From Rhodocollybia butyracea (lineage: Eukaryota; Basidiomycota; Agaricomycetes; Agaricales; Omphalotaceae): a DNA stretch of 64,000 nucleotides. The stretch is taken from positions 60,508 through 124,507 of the forward strand of contig JADNRY010000190.1 of assembly GCA_015501585.1 (NCBI GenBank). The letters run 5' to 3'. Below are positions 11,506 through 22,268 of this stretch, in pieces (position 1 is the first letter of the stretch; the number at the start of each line of letters is the position of its first letter). Under the pieces are notes generated by a model. That model was not told the DNA's origin. It made no database searches and saw only the letters and a program-made list of their open reading frames with translations. Position numbers and translations under genes: made by a program.

Positions 11506-12685
11506 ATGACCATGCTCCCTCAAGGAAGTCCCGTTTCAAGTGCTCTTTCTGCTCCCTCATCCTCTCCGCACGCTCACCCATGCCTACACCTCCAGTCGCA
11601 TGAGTTTGATCCTCTAGGTGACGCCGATGTGATCTTGTTCTCCGGCTCGAAAGATCCACAAGAGCACACCATCGATTTCGTTCATCTGGATGCAGATGGA
11701 TTCGAACTCTGTGAATCCGAACAAAAAGCTGAATTATGCGAGGCCTGTCTAAGTCATCTCCCTTTGGAACACTTGGAGTTTTACGTCCACAGTAACATCC
11801 TCTCTCTGGCTTCCCCTTTATTCAAGAAAATGTTCTCTAACTCTCAACATACCAGGCACCAGTCGTATCAGTAGGTGCACTATTCCAGTCCCTAGGCTCC
11901 TGGAATTCACTGCGTTAACAGCTGTACCAGAATCCCCCTGCTCTCGTCCCGCAGCACCCTATCAACCCTCTTACGTTTCCTATACCCCCTTCCAGACCCA
12001 GAGCTTGCCACACTGGATGAGATCATCGAGATCCTGACAGTGGCGTTGAGATACGAGCTCACCATCGTGCTCAATTCATGCAGGAAGCAGTTGATAGAGG
12101 ACAAGTTTTTGAAAAATGATTCAGTAAGAGTTTTCGCGATCGCTGCGAGGTTTAATGTGAGTAGAAATCTACTTTTCTATTAAGATATTGACCCCGGGCT
12201 TCACAGCTTGAAGAGGAGATTAAAATCGCCTCCCGGAATACCCTGCGAATGAGTCTTGTACGTACTCTTTTTAAGTCAATGACTCCCTTTCTGTTCCATG
12301 ACGCCTTCACATGTAGATGGACAACACCCCATCCACCGATCTAAAACACATCAGCGCGCACACATATCATCGACTTCTGGCCCTCCACCACCAGCGTGCA
12401 ACCTCGGCCGAGTCTCTCCTTAAATTACCCTACAACATCAAATGCCCGCAATGCAATACCGGACATGCCATGTACAATGGCCCGAAATGGTGGTACGAGT
12501 TTCTTAAGAAAGCTCAAGCAGAATTACGCGTGAGACCAGATACAAATGTGATTTTCGGGCAGAGATTCCTGTTCGACGTTGTTGTGGGTGTTGGGTGCGA
12601 CAAGTGCCCAGGGAGTTTTTTGGAGGCGGGGAAGTATTTGGAGGAGATGAAAAAGGAGATTGATAGTCTTCCAAACACAATTTGA
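11506..12685 (+). CDS. BTB/POZ domain protein
   Basis: Exons 11506-11870, 11922-12156, 12207-12257 and 12317-12685 join to 339 aa (a start at 11512 is equally possible). The BTB fold begins around residue 38: FDPLGDADVILFSGSKD, then FYVHSNILSLASPLFKKMF (about 100-120), then STLSTLLRFLYPLPDPELA, LDEIIEILTVALRYELT and DSVRVFAIAARFNLEEEIK. These are the successive helices of the agaricomycete BTB family. The tail carries cysteine pairs (CPQCNTGH and CDKC) that could bind a metal. The first intron junction restores frame after what would otherwise be an early stop. Probable adaptor; partner unknown. Confidence 0.85.
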
Positions 12686-12760
12686 TCTCTGGGTATACAA
12701 ATATCGTTCATTAGATCCATGGACTCTCATTACATCTTTGTATCTACACGATCTTGAGAA

Positions 12761-15168
12761 TTAGAGTTTGGGTTTAGTCTTTAACATCGCATGTTGCATA
12801 ACTTCATCTGAAACGAGATATTCATTTTAGCGTCCCAGGAAGAAACATCTATGAGTGCACTTACAATTAGTGTTGAAGAGAGAGTCACTTGGTACAGCAA
12901 CAATATGCGAGTTCAAATTGGAAGCATCAACCATTTCGGGGACCACATCCTTGATTGTTGGAGCACCCAACAGACGCATGTTCATCTCGAACTCGTCCTA
13001 CAAGCGAAAGTTTTATGATTCTCAGAGTAATACCCGTAGCTTTCCACGTACACGAAGGATTTGTAGTGCCTGGTCCACTCCTTCCTGACCATACGCGGAA
13101 TAAGAGTACAAGAATGGCCGTCCAATGCCCACTGCTCACGGTGAATTAGTGCTCATTGACCGCGACAAATACGCACCCGCTGTAGCACCCAAAGCTATAG
13201 CTTTGATGACATCAGTGGCTCTTCGCACTCCACCGTCGACAAAAAGCTGGAACTTTTCATTGGGAAACTTGAGCCCTCGCTTCTCTTTGAGATGAGTGAC
13301 GCATTCCGCGAGCACTTCGACACCGGAACGAGCGAAATCCAACTGTCGACCACCGTGATTCGACAGCACTACACCGGCCATTCCTTGGTCGTAAGCTTCC
13401 AATGCATCTTCCCAGCATTGAACGCCTTTCAAGATGAGCGGCACTTTGAAAAAAAGTAAAATTATGGGTTCCGAATTTTGCGAAGCAACGCCGACTTACT
13501 TTTGGTTATACTCTTGAACCATTTAAGATCACCCCAGTTCAGTCCAGGATCAATGAAAGAACTGATGGCACGCGCAGCTCCTTGAGTACGATCCACACCG
13601 TCGCTTCCAGATTTTGAAACCTCCGCAGGGTCTTCGGCCTCGAACTTCTGTCGCATATCCTGAACGTCCATGCATCAGCCACACTGACAAGCCCTGAATG
13701 GATCGAATTACCTTCTCCCGTCGACCTAACTGAGGGGCATCGACAGTGATGAAAAGGCCTTTGATACCTCGAGATTCTGCATGCTGGACAATTCGCTTGG
13801 TGATTTCCCTGTCTTTGTTCACATATCTAAGGAAATTTCAGTACAATATAGCGAGACGATCGCCGCTAACGTACAACTGGAGAAATTGGACTTGGCCCGG
13901 CTGGGCCGCGTCGACCAGCTCATCGAATGAGCATGAAGCTAACGTTGGAATCTATGTGGAGATGAGAGTTTGAATAGATATGAATTCATTAGAGGTCTAC
14001 CATCTGGATGACACCGTGTTTAGCCGCTGCTCTGGTGAGATTCAGCTCTCCGTCAGGATGACCCAGTTTACCCAGTGCTGTTGCAGTCTACCGGTGGATG
14101 AGCGACATGGAAGCATGAAATCATTATATAAAGACTCCGCACGATGTAAATCGGCATTGAGGTTTTGTGTCCTAAGATTGTCGATGAGAAGTCAACTTTT
14201 GTAACGTCTCGTAGGATTCGAGGCCGGAACCATATCCTTAATGAAGTATAAGCAAGAGCGTATATTTGTCAAGGCATTCTAACGTGCCTGTGATAAGCTG
14301 CGTGGTTTTCTCGGATGGTTATCTCGTCGTCGGCAGCTGAAGAATAGTAGGCCCATGCTTTGTCGGGCATGACTAATTTCGCGATAGACTGGAATCCAAT
14401 GTGAGATAAATTTCTTGAGCAGATAAAAACGCGGCACCTCAAAGTCATGAAGATTGAGGATTTCGCTCAAAAGAGGACGTTTTTCCATTCGTTCTAAACG
14501 CAGTTTTTCCTCATCTGTAATCTGAACTTCTACCTTTTCCACAGTATCCGGTTCTACAGGGCCAAGACTGCAACACCGAGTAAATGTATGTTCATCTTGA
14601 GGTGAAACCGACGTACTGCTTTTCTATAGGCAAGTTGGAAGTAATGGCATCGGGAGGATGAATGGGGTCGTATTCCTGGCTGTAAAATTTTTATAACCAT
14701 ACAAACAACGCGAAACACACTCACGTTGCATCCTTGCCTGCATATTTCAGAATGATTCGGCTTCCACCTAACTGATTGAGAACCGTGCAGAACAAGAATA
14801 TCGAATAGATTTACCAGGATGGTCTATTAGCATAGAATATATGAGCATCAGCTTCCTATCACTGCCAGCTAAACTGAAGTGTTTACCATCGAGAAATTCT
14901 GTGACATCATACACTTTCCCTAATACACTATTAGAAGAAATAAATCTACAGACAGAGTGAGCTTTTTTGTACCATGTACAATGATCCAGCAGCTCTCTCG
15001 GGTGTTATGCTGGGCGACTTCTTTACCGGAGAGCATGGAAGAATAAGAATAAGGATATTTCTGTCGTATCGGACCATGGTCGTCCGCGAATCCGCTGATT
15101 CCGCTCCGCTCAGAACACGTGGCGATTTCGGAGCCCCCATGTGACGGTGCCTGAGATACCATTGTCAT
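12761..15168 (-). CDS. CYB2: Flavocytochrome b2-type L-lactate dehydrogenase (cytochrome b5 + FMN domains)
   Basis: Sixteen exons on the minus strand: 14973-15168, 14887-14919, 14815-14823, 14725-14767, 14617-14679, 14438-14567, 14288-14388, 14143-14236, 14001-14087, 13875-13951, 13712-13826, 13500-13659, 13177-13443, 13052-13131, 12865-12997, 12761-12807; 544 aa. Residues about 46-120 are a cytochrome b5 domain with axial heme ligands His78 (HPGG) and His101 (DPIHPP). The rest is an FMN alpha-hydroxyacid dehydrogenase barrel with [18 protein letters not shown] and catalytic His399/Arg402 in SNHGGRQLD. Family reaction: L-lactate to pyruvate with electrons to cytochrome c. The first 44 residues are not clearly a mitochondrial presequence, and an alternative start at Met45 (15036) would give a cytosolic-type N-terminus. 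Exon 3 is 9 nt and intron 7 (14237-14287) has a GC donor. Confidence 0.92.
14815..14823 (-). other. 9-nt microexon of the lactate dehydrogenase gene
   Basis: Nine bases flanked by CTAATAG upstream and GTAAAT downstream on the minus strand. They encode the end of an Asp codon, then His and Pro and the first base of Gly, which is the heart of the HPGG heme-binding motif. Without them the motif disappears and the frame around it has no sensible alternative. Confidence 0.8.
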
Positions 15169-15472
15169 TTTACTATTACTAATTTTTAGTAGCTACATAA
15201 GTAGTAGCATTGACGTTGTACTAACACCAATGTTGTAGCATTGGGACCTGGTCTAACCATTTTTTTCATGTATCTCGGTGAAGGACTGTACCAGCCTTAA
15301 GCATCAAAAGCAAAAGCTTACAGAGTTTGCCTTTCAGTGGAGAAACCATCACGCCCAATTCTCCGAGTGAATACAGATGAACTTGAGGATATGGCTCAAA
15401 GGTAGTAGTGGAAAAGGAGCCTAAATTCTTTGACCAGAGTACAAAAGTTCGTACAGCAAAATGTAACAGGAC

Positions 15473-16916
15473 TTAGATTGAGCTTAAGCTTGTTGCACCA
15501 GCTGTAGTGTCAAGCTTAATCGCGTCGTCCAATCCTATGAACCATTGTGAGCTTTCAGATTCTTCTGTTATACAGAGAATGGCGGTACTAACCCATAACT
15601 TCGAAGAACTGCTTCGGACCCATCCCTTTGGCTGATTCAACATCTGAACCAGTTCGCTTCAGCGACTGCAGCGATTCCCTCATAGCATGTATCGCTGGTA
15701 CAACCGTGACCAAAGGGTAGACTATGAGACCTGGTAAGTACAATTAAACGTATCATCAAATATTACACGAACTGATCAATTTGGCGCCCAATGCTTCCCC
15801 CTCCTCAGCGGTGAAATCCGGTGAGACTCCTCCAGCAACAACGTTAAGAAGCACCTGTATGCAGACCGTTAGAGGAGAAGATTCAAGAGGAATCAAACGT
15901 ACGGGTTTGGGTGCTAATGATTTGACTGCAAGCTGGAGATCTTCTCTACTCCGTACACCCTCGAAGAAAAGGAGGTCTGCTCCGGCATCTGCAGCAAGTT
16001 TTAATCGATTGATTGCCTCTTTCGCACCAAGGCTCTGGGCGGCGTCCGAGCGAGCAATTATCACCTAAATGGTTCCGATACGCTTCAACCTCAGAGTAGA
16101 ACGATAGTATAGGAAAGGCACCCACAATATCTGACCCCCCGGGAATTGAATCTCGTCCAATGGTTGCAGCTCGAATACGCATGATAAACTCTTCCGTGGA
16201 AACTAATTCCTTCCCCATCAAATGACCACAACGCTTCGTCTGAACTTGATCCTCAATATGGAGTCCCGCAATACCGGCTCTCGCGTACTGGGCCACTGTT
16301 CGTGCTACCATGTTCGGGCCTCCAAATCCTTGAATCGCGGCTTCATTAGAGGGCACCGGGGACGGAGAACTTATCGCTCACCCGTATCGGCGTCAGCAAT
16401 TATCGGTACCGTCGGGTTGATACTGCAATGTATCCTGGCAGCCTGTCATGTTTAGGCCATCAATACGGCCTTATGAAAGTGAATGTAAAGTATTCACATC
16501 TGCAAAGTCATTCAGTGTAGCCATCGCGAGGTCAGGTTGACCTAGTCTTGACGCTGTAACTGCAGCTCCGCTTTAATTAACCCCGTCAGCGAGGCTGATT
16601 GAACATATATGAGTTAGCAAACCTTTGATACAAGCATTCAAAACCTGCCTCCAAGGCTAATCTGACGCTGACCCCTTTTGTTTACAAGATCCATTAGCTA
16701 TAACTTGGGGCACTGAAGCTTTGAACGAACCATCGAATACACCGGGACAAACCTGTAAAGGTGGGTTACGTCGTCGATACCAGTAGAAATCGCGTAGGGA
16801 CGCACAATCACACCCGGACGGGCGAGCATTTGTCGCAAGCGGGTTGCAGCATTAACTGAGAGAGGTCCGTCTTTGAAATTTTCAGGATTCAGGCGAGGAT
16901 TGTTGTACGACTGCAT
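15473..16916 (-). CDS. Isocitrate lyase/PEP mutase superfamily enzyme (2-methylisocitrate lyase or oxaloacetate hydrolase type)
   Basis: Ten exons on the minus strand: 16806-16916, 16731-16752, 16623-16674, 16498-16570, 16382-16442, 16126-16328, 15903-16064, 15773-15854, 15593-15730, 15473-15534; 321 aa. Signature residues are visible: ADADTGFGG (about 102-110) for metal binding, GLHIEDQ, and the catalytic loop KRCGH at 138-142 with its cysteine. This is the small, PrpB/oxaloacetate acetylhydrolase-type branch, not the large glyoxysomal isocitrate lyase. Members split C-C bonds of 2-methylisocitrate or oxaloacetate; in wood-decay fungi the latter makes oxalate. The sequence alone does not decide the substrate. 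Exon 2 is only 22 nt. Confidence 0.85.
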
Positions 16917-17384
16917 GGTTAGGTTTATTGGAAAGGAAAAGACGTAAAAGTTGGGTGACGGTTTAAATACTGCAGCCGCTGCGAAATTTCGTGTGGGAGA
17001 ACCTTGTGAAACAACCTTGTGCCATGGTTTATCGGGTCTATCGGTCGAAGGTGATTTTTGTCTCATACCGAAGTGTCGGCCGGCGAGACTTAACAGACGC
17101 AAACCCAAGCGCAAACCCAGCAAACCCTAGCAGTGGCATCACAAGAGTCTGCAAATATATCAAGGAAAAATTGGCCACTAGACTCTCGAGAGTCATATAG
17201 CAGTATAGCAGTTCAGTATAGTTCACACAAACAATAACAATGAAATGAAGTTCATTGAACTTCGGATTTGGCAGGCATATACTCAAGCGCCTAGTCACAT
17301 GTGCTGGTGACTCACACTGCAGCAGTTCGACTCATCGATGTACTACTCATCTGTCAGGGAGAACTATAAGTTAGACAATGACTT

Positions 17385-20300
17385 TTGTTCTTTCAAGAAG
17401 ACGCACTCTATTCAAAATCTATCGAGTGGAATACTCTTATCTTCGACATCATGAGCTCGTTTGGTAAAGGCTCCCTTTCCGCCACAAATCTCGCCGGCTA
17501 TCATCACTACAACTGTGACCTCTTTATCTACAACACCTACAATGGCATCCAGAAACCCAATCTTCATGAACAGAACCATGGACGAATCACACAGGACGCA
17601 AATCGGCTCAAACGAGAGTCCACAAAGCTCGACACGGCTCAGTTCAAACGGGGCAGGAATTGGGAGACAAGCTTAATGTCGTGGCTTGACACGGAGAATC
17701 TTCTTTTGACGGTCCCGTCTCTTCCGCTGACAGGCGAGGATCTCGTCGAAAATATTCTCGCTGATGAAAGGGATCATTTTTTCGTCGCAGGAATCTCGTT
17801 CATGCCTCCGCAGGACCAGTTCAATGAGATGTATAAGAAAGCAGGCCTAGAGCCAGTCAAGTTTGGCCTTTCCAAGCCAGATCTTTTGGAAGTCACTCGT
17901 CTGTCGGAGGGAGTAGTGTGGAAAGTCATCGATGCCAAAGCATCTAGAATGGTCAAGGTATGTAGCAGGTTCGTGTTAGTATGAATTTGCTAACTAGTTG
18001 CAGACTTCTCACCACGTACAGATCTACTTCTACACTCTGTGCCTAACTCATCTTTTACCCCAACCATTTTTCCGAGCGAGCAATACTGCAGCTGTTTGGT
18101 TACCTCCAGATGATGGATTTGATAGGAACGATCCGTCCTTCGATGACATCAAAACAATTGAGACATCGTTACTCTCTTTTCCTTTGGATGACTTTTTGTT
18201 TCGTCGCCTGCCGGCCATTCTATCCCTCCCTAGAGAAGATGTGTTTTGGCATTACAACCCTCTTTGTCATGGATGTCCATTTTCTAATGAATGCAAACAG
18301 AATGCTATCGATCAGGGTGAGATAGGCAGTATGAGCAACATTTCCATCACAGACGCAAAACTCTTGCGGAGCTTGTTGCAGATGTGGAAAGATATGACGA
18401 CTTCTGCCCCTCAGGAACTTACAGATATCGAAGATCTAGCACTGCTGCTCGAAGACTCCGCTGGATTGAACAAAATTAATAGAACTTTCCCAGTTACCTT
18501 GAGGAAAGCAAAGCACATTCTTGCGCTTCCTCCAAGGACGAGACGTTCGTCAAAAGTGGTAACTTCAAGTCCTGTGCTTGAAGCTGCGAGAATGCGGAAA
18601 ATTCAAGTATGTGGAGGGAATTTCTACAAGGTTCTCGCGCTCACTGATAACTGGGTAGATAATTCCTCGTAGAAATTCCACGTGTCCGAAGTCTGAAGAC
18701 ATAGCTGTCGTTATCTCCTTGCTACTAGATCCATCTTCTCCAAGCGGTCGTACGAGCATCGTATCATTCTCCATCTCCTCCACCATCTCGGCGGGATCAC
18801 TGCGTCAGAAAGTCCCCGAAGTTCTTCATGGCGAACTTTTAGACCTAATCCCTTGCCTTGCGTATATGATCGACTCGATACTCTCACTCACCAAATCCCT
18901 CGACAAGCCTCCTCGAACACAATTTTACATGTTCTCCTCCGCCGAACATTCCGCGCTACAGACCCACTTTATTGACGCTGCCTTGAACTCATCCTATCCG
19001 ACGCATGATATTCGTGTCTGTATCGGTGCTCTCTCTCAGGGAGCATCCCTCTTACAGACAACCTTCCAACCTGTACTTCTTTCCGGTGTCCTCCTCGAAT
19101 TCCTTACCAAAGGTCACTGGAAGAAACGCGATTATCAATCCATCCTGGAACGCATGAACCTCCCTACTGACGGGAAGATCGAAGGCTTGAAGCAACGCAT
19201 TCAAACTGAGCTAAACCGGCTTCAGGGTAACGATCGTCAAAAAGCGGCAGAGCAACAGAGACGCGACGAGCTTGGACAGCTACCTCGTATCGTGGTGCTG
19301 AAGCGGGAAATCGAGAAATCTCTGGCATTGCCGATCGCTGGATTCTGGGATCTTCCCGAGTGTGCCTCTGTTCTTCTACCCTCTGACTCTGGTGCAGCGC
19401 GGTGCCCAAGTGATGAAGAACTGTATCGCTTGTTCACAAGCGGGGAGTCGCCCTCGGGTTTATTAGAGAAGCGAAACAAGTCGATTTATGCAGTACTAGT
19501 TGCATTTCGATCTCGTGTATCTGGCGGTGATAATAATCTATTGTTAAACGAGGCGAGGCCATTGACGTCGACGTTCATGGACATCTGTCGCGAAGAACAT
19601 TTACGAAAGTTATTTTACATGCAGCAGGTACGTATCTTTATTTATTTACGCGGCATGAGCAATAACACTCTGAAAAGTTTGAAGTATTGGCCCGTCTCTC
19701 CGAACTCTGGCGGTCTCGCATAGATGGCTGCCCCGAAGCGCCGATTCTGCAGTATCATGGTGCACAGCAGGGTCAAAAGCGAATGGAACATGTGTTCTAT
19801 CTGTTATCTGGAAACCTGGACATGGCAGCGTCAGACAAAGATCGAACGTTTTTTGATTACCTCTTGGTCGAAGATCGAGACTGCGACGATTTTGAATCCG
19901 AGGCTCACATACCTGTAGAGGCTCTTTTTGACGACCTTGGAGTCTCTGGCTTGGTATTTCCATTGAACAAGTTCACAAAACCTCGCTGGCAATCGCAGCA
20001 TCCAATCGTCCGAAAAGAACTCCTCCTTGCGGACATTCGGGATATTTCAGCCAGTGTTGATGGGCTGCGAACCAAAGTGACTTTACAGACCTGGGAGGAT
20101 GCGAATGCGACGATCAAATTTACAGAGGGCCACACCTATCGTATTTCTCCTCGCCTAGTCGATTTCAATATCAACAAAACCCTTAGTGCGCTGCTGGAGA
20201 TTGACCTTCAGCATGAGTTTCAGGAAGTTGTCGTTCCTTACATTCAAATAATACAAGATCCCAAAGCGTTTAATCGAGAAGATCGTATCAGTCCATCAAC

Positions 20301-22205
20301 TAGGAAAATGCTGGAGAAAGCCGGAAGCGACATGCAGCGGCTGTTTCGTGAGCTGGATAATTTGGACGTTGAGGCCGCAAAGCCGTTAGTACTGAAGGCG
20401 TCACAGAATCGGGCTGCTCGACACATTCTATCCAATCGCCTGTCCGTCGTTTGGGGCCCACCAGGTAAGGAAAGCCTTGAGTGTAGAGCGTAGGATCTCA
20501 TGCAACTGCAGGAACTGGCAAAACACATACTATAGCACTGTCGTTGTTGAGACTTTTCAATGTCTACGCTACGGCCAGTGAGTCCAAATGTGATAGCGTG
20601 CCACCGAACATAGTCTTTGTCACTGCAGTGACTCATGCAGCTATCGACGCTGTTTTGAGGAAGCTGGCTCATCTTATACAGTGCCACAAGTCGATTGATT
20701 CACTTCCAAACCAGTGGTTAGACAAAGTTTCTATCGAGCATGTCACGAATGGCAGCGAACATCCTGCTCCCTCCGCCTCCTCTACCACATTCTCGTTGTA
20801 CGCTGGTACGATCTTCCAGGCAAGTCGATAAATATTCAAAGCTGGACTCCAGTCTGATGTCCACTTAGCTTTACAACTTCTCCAAGAAACATTCATTCCT
20901 AGTGGATTGCATCGTTATTGATGAAGCCGGACAATTGTCATTAAGCTCTTCAGCTCTAGTGATGCGCTGTTTGCGACCTTCCAGTCGAATCGTAGTCGCC
21001 GGAGATTCCGAACAACTATCTCCTATACTCGCTATGAGCTATCCTCGTCTCAAAAGCGGACCTTTATTTGGATCGATACTTGATTCCCTCATGTTTGTCT
21101 CGCGTCCAAGCCGACGTGAATTTAGCGATACTCGTCCTTCTTCCCCCATTCCAGATGAAGCTTCAGACATGTCTTCACAGGGTACAATTGTACAACTAAC
21201 CGAGAACTTCCGGTGAGTGGATAGTAATCAGATGGGGTACATCTTACCGGCGTTCCAATAGGTTGAACCCCGACCTCGGAGAATTCGTTTCAACGATCTA
21301 CTCACGAGCTTTCAGGCCGCAGAAGGTTCAAGCCCGTCGCCTTGCGCTTGCTCTCAGCAGCATACCAAAGGTACCAAAGCGTCGAACTAGTGATGAGTAC
21401 ACTCGCATACTATCTGTTGTCCGAGAGTTTCTTGTGGGTTTATCAAAGATCATGCTCAAGCGACCTCAGAGCACGCTCTCTCCACCGTTGATTATCAAGG
21501 GAAGCTCTGATCCAATAAGCCCAACTATGGCCGGGACAATGGACGCGGTTCCCCATCCCATATCTCTTGCGCTGATGCGATTACGCACCACCAGCAGGAA
21601 ACACCGCGAAAACGTTGGATACGAATTACACGTTCAAGCTGAAGCTGCGATAACGGCGGCCCTCGTCGCGACGATCCAGGAGTATCTATCAGATGAAGAT
21701 ATATTTGTAGCCACGCCACATCGTATCCAACGACAGGCCGTGAAAACAGCACTGGCATCTGGTCATTACAATACTACATCTCTTGCAGAGCAACTCGCAG
21801 AAATGACTCTTAGCGGCTCTAAGAAGAAAGAGCGCCGTGCTAAACCGAAGGTCACAGTAGATACCATAGAACGATTGCAAGGTTAGGATACAAAGAATAC
21901 TACATAAGCGACTGAAAGTCACTAACTTTTTCCCCTCAGGTTCTGAAGCGGCGTTTGTCATATGCTTATTCTCCCTTCCTCAATCACATATAGCAGACTT
22001 GCATTTCTTGCTTGAACGACGTAGGCTAAATGTAGCCATATCTCGAGCCAAGTCAATGTGCATCCTGATATCATCGACGGAAGTACTTCGCCCTGCTGTC
22101 AGTGCACTAGCTGACGAAGAAACCGCCAAAGGGTACGCCTTCTTACGAGCCTTCGCGGACCGAGCATGGTTAGGGGATGTCAATGTTGACATCGATGCGC
22201 TCTAA
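17385..22205 (+). CDS. RecB-like iron-sulfur nuclease fused to an SF1 (Dna2/Upf1-type) helicase
   Basis: Eight exons (17385-17957, 18004-18606, 18659-19627, 19678-20464, 20512-20819, 20869-21212, 21262-21881, 21940-22205) give 1489 aa. The N-terminus has a PD-(D/E)XK nuclease: LSATNLAGYHHYNCD with Cys44, GLSKPDLLE (Asp166), VIDAKAS (Asp183-Ala-Lys185), HHVQIYFY, then a Cys cluster CHGCPFSNEC (279, 282, 288). The four cysteines match the Fe-S nucleases of Dna2, Cas4 and TM0106-like proteins. The C-terminus is an SF1 helicase with GPPGTGKT (about 975-982), IDEAGQ (about 1097-1102), GDSEQLSP, ENFR, DTIERLQGSEA and RLNVAISRAK. It probably processes DNA ends or repair intermediates. The start is uncertain: ATG 17451 (MSSFGKG) is also plausible. 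Intron 5 has a GC donor. Confidence 0.9.
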
Positions 22206-22268
22206 TGTATTTAAATTACTAGGATTAGGTATTAGTAACTGTGCTAGGTTTGTGGGTATGTGTGCAAT

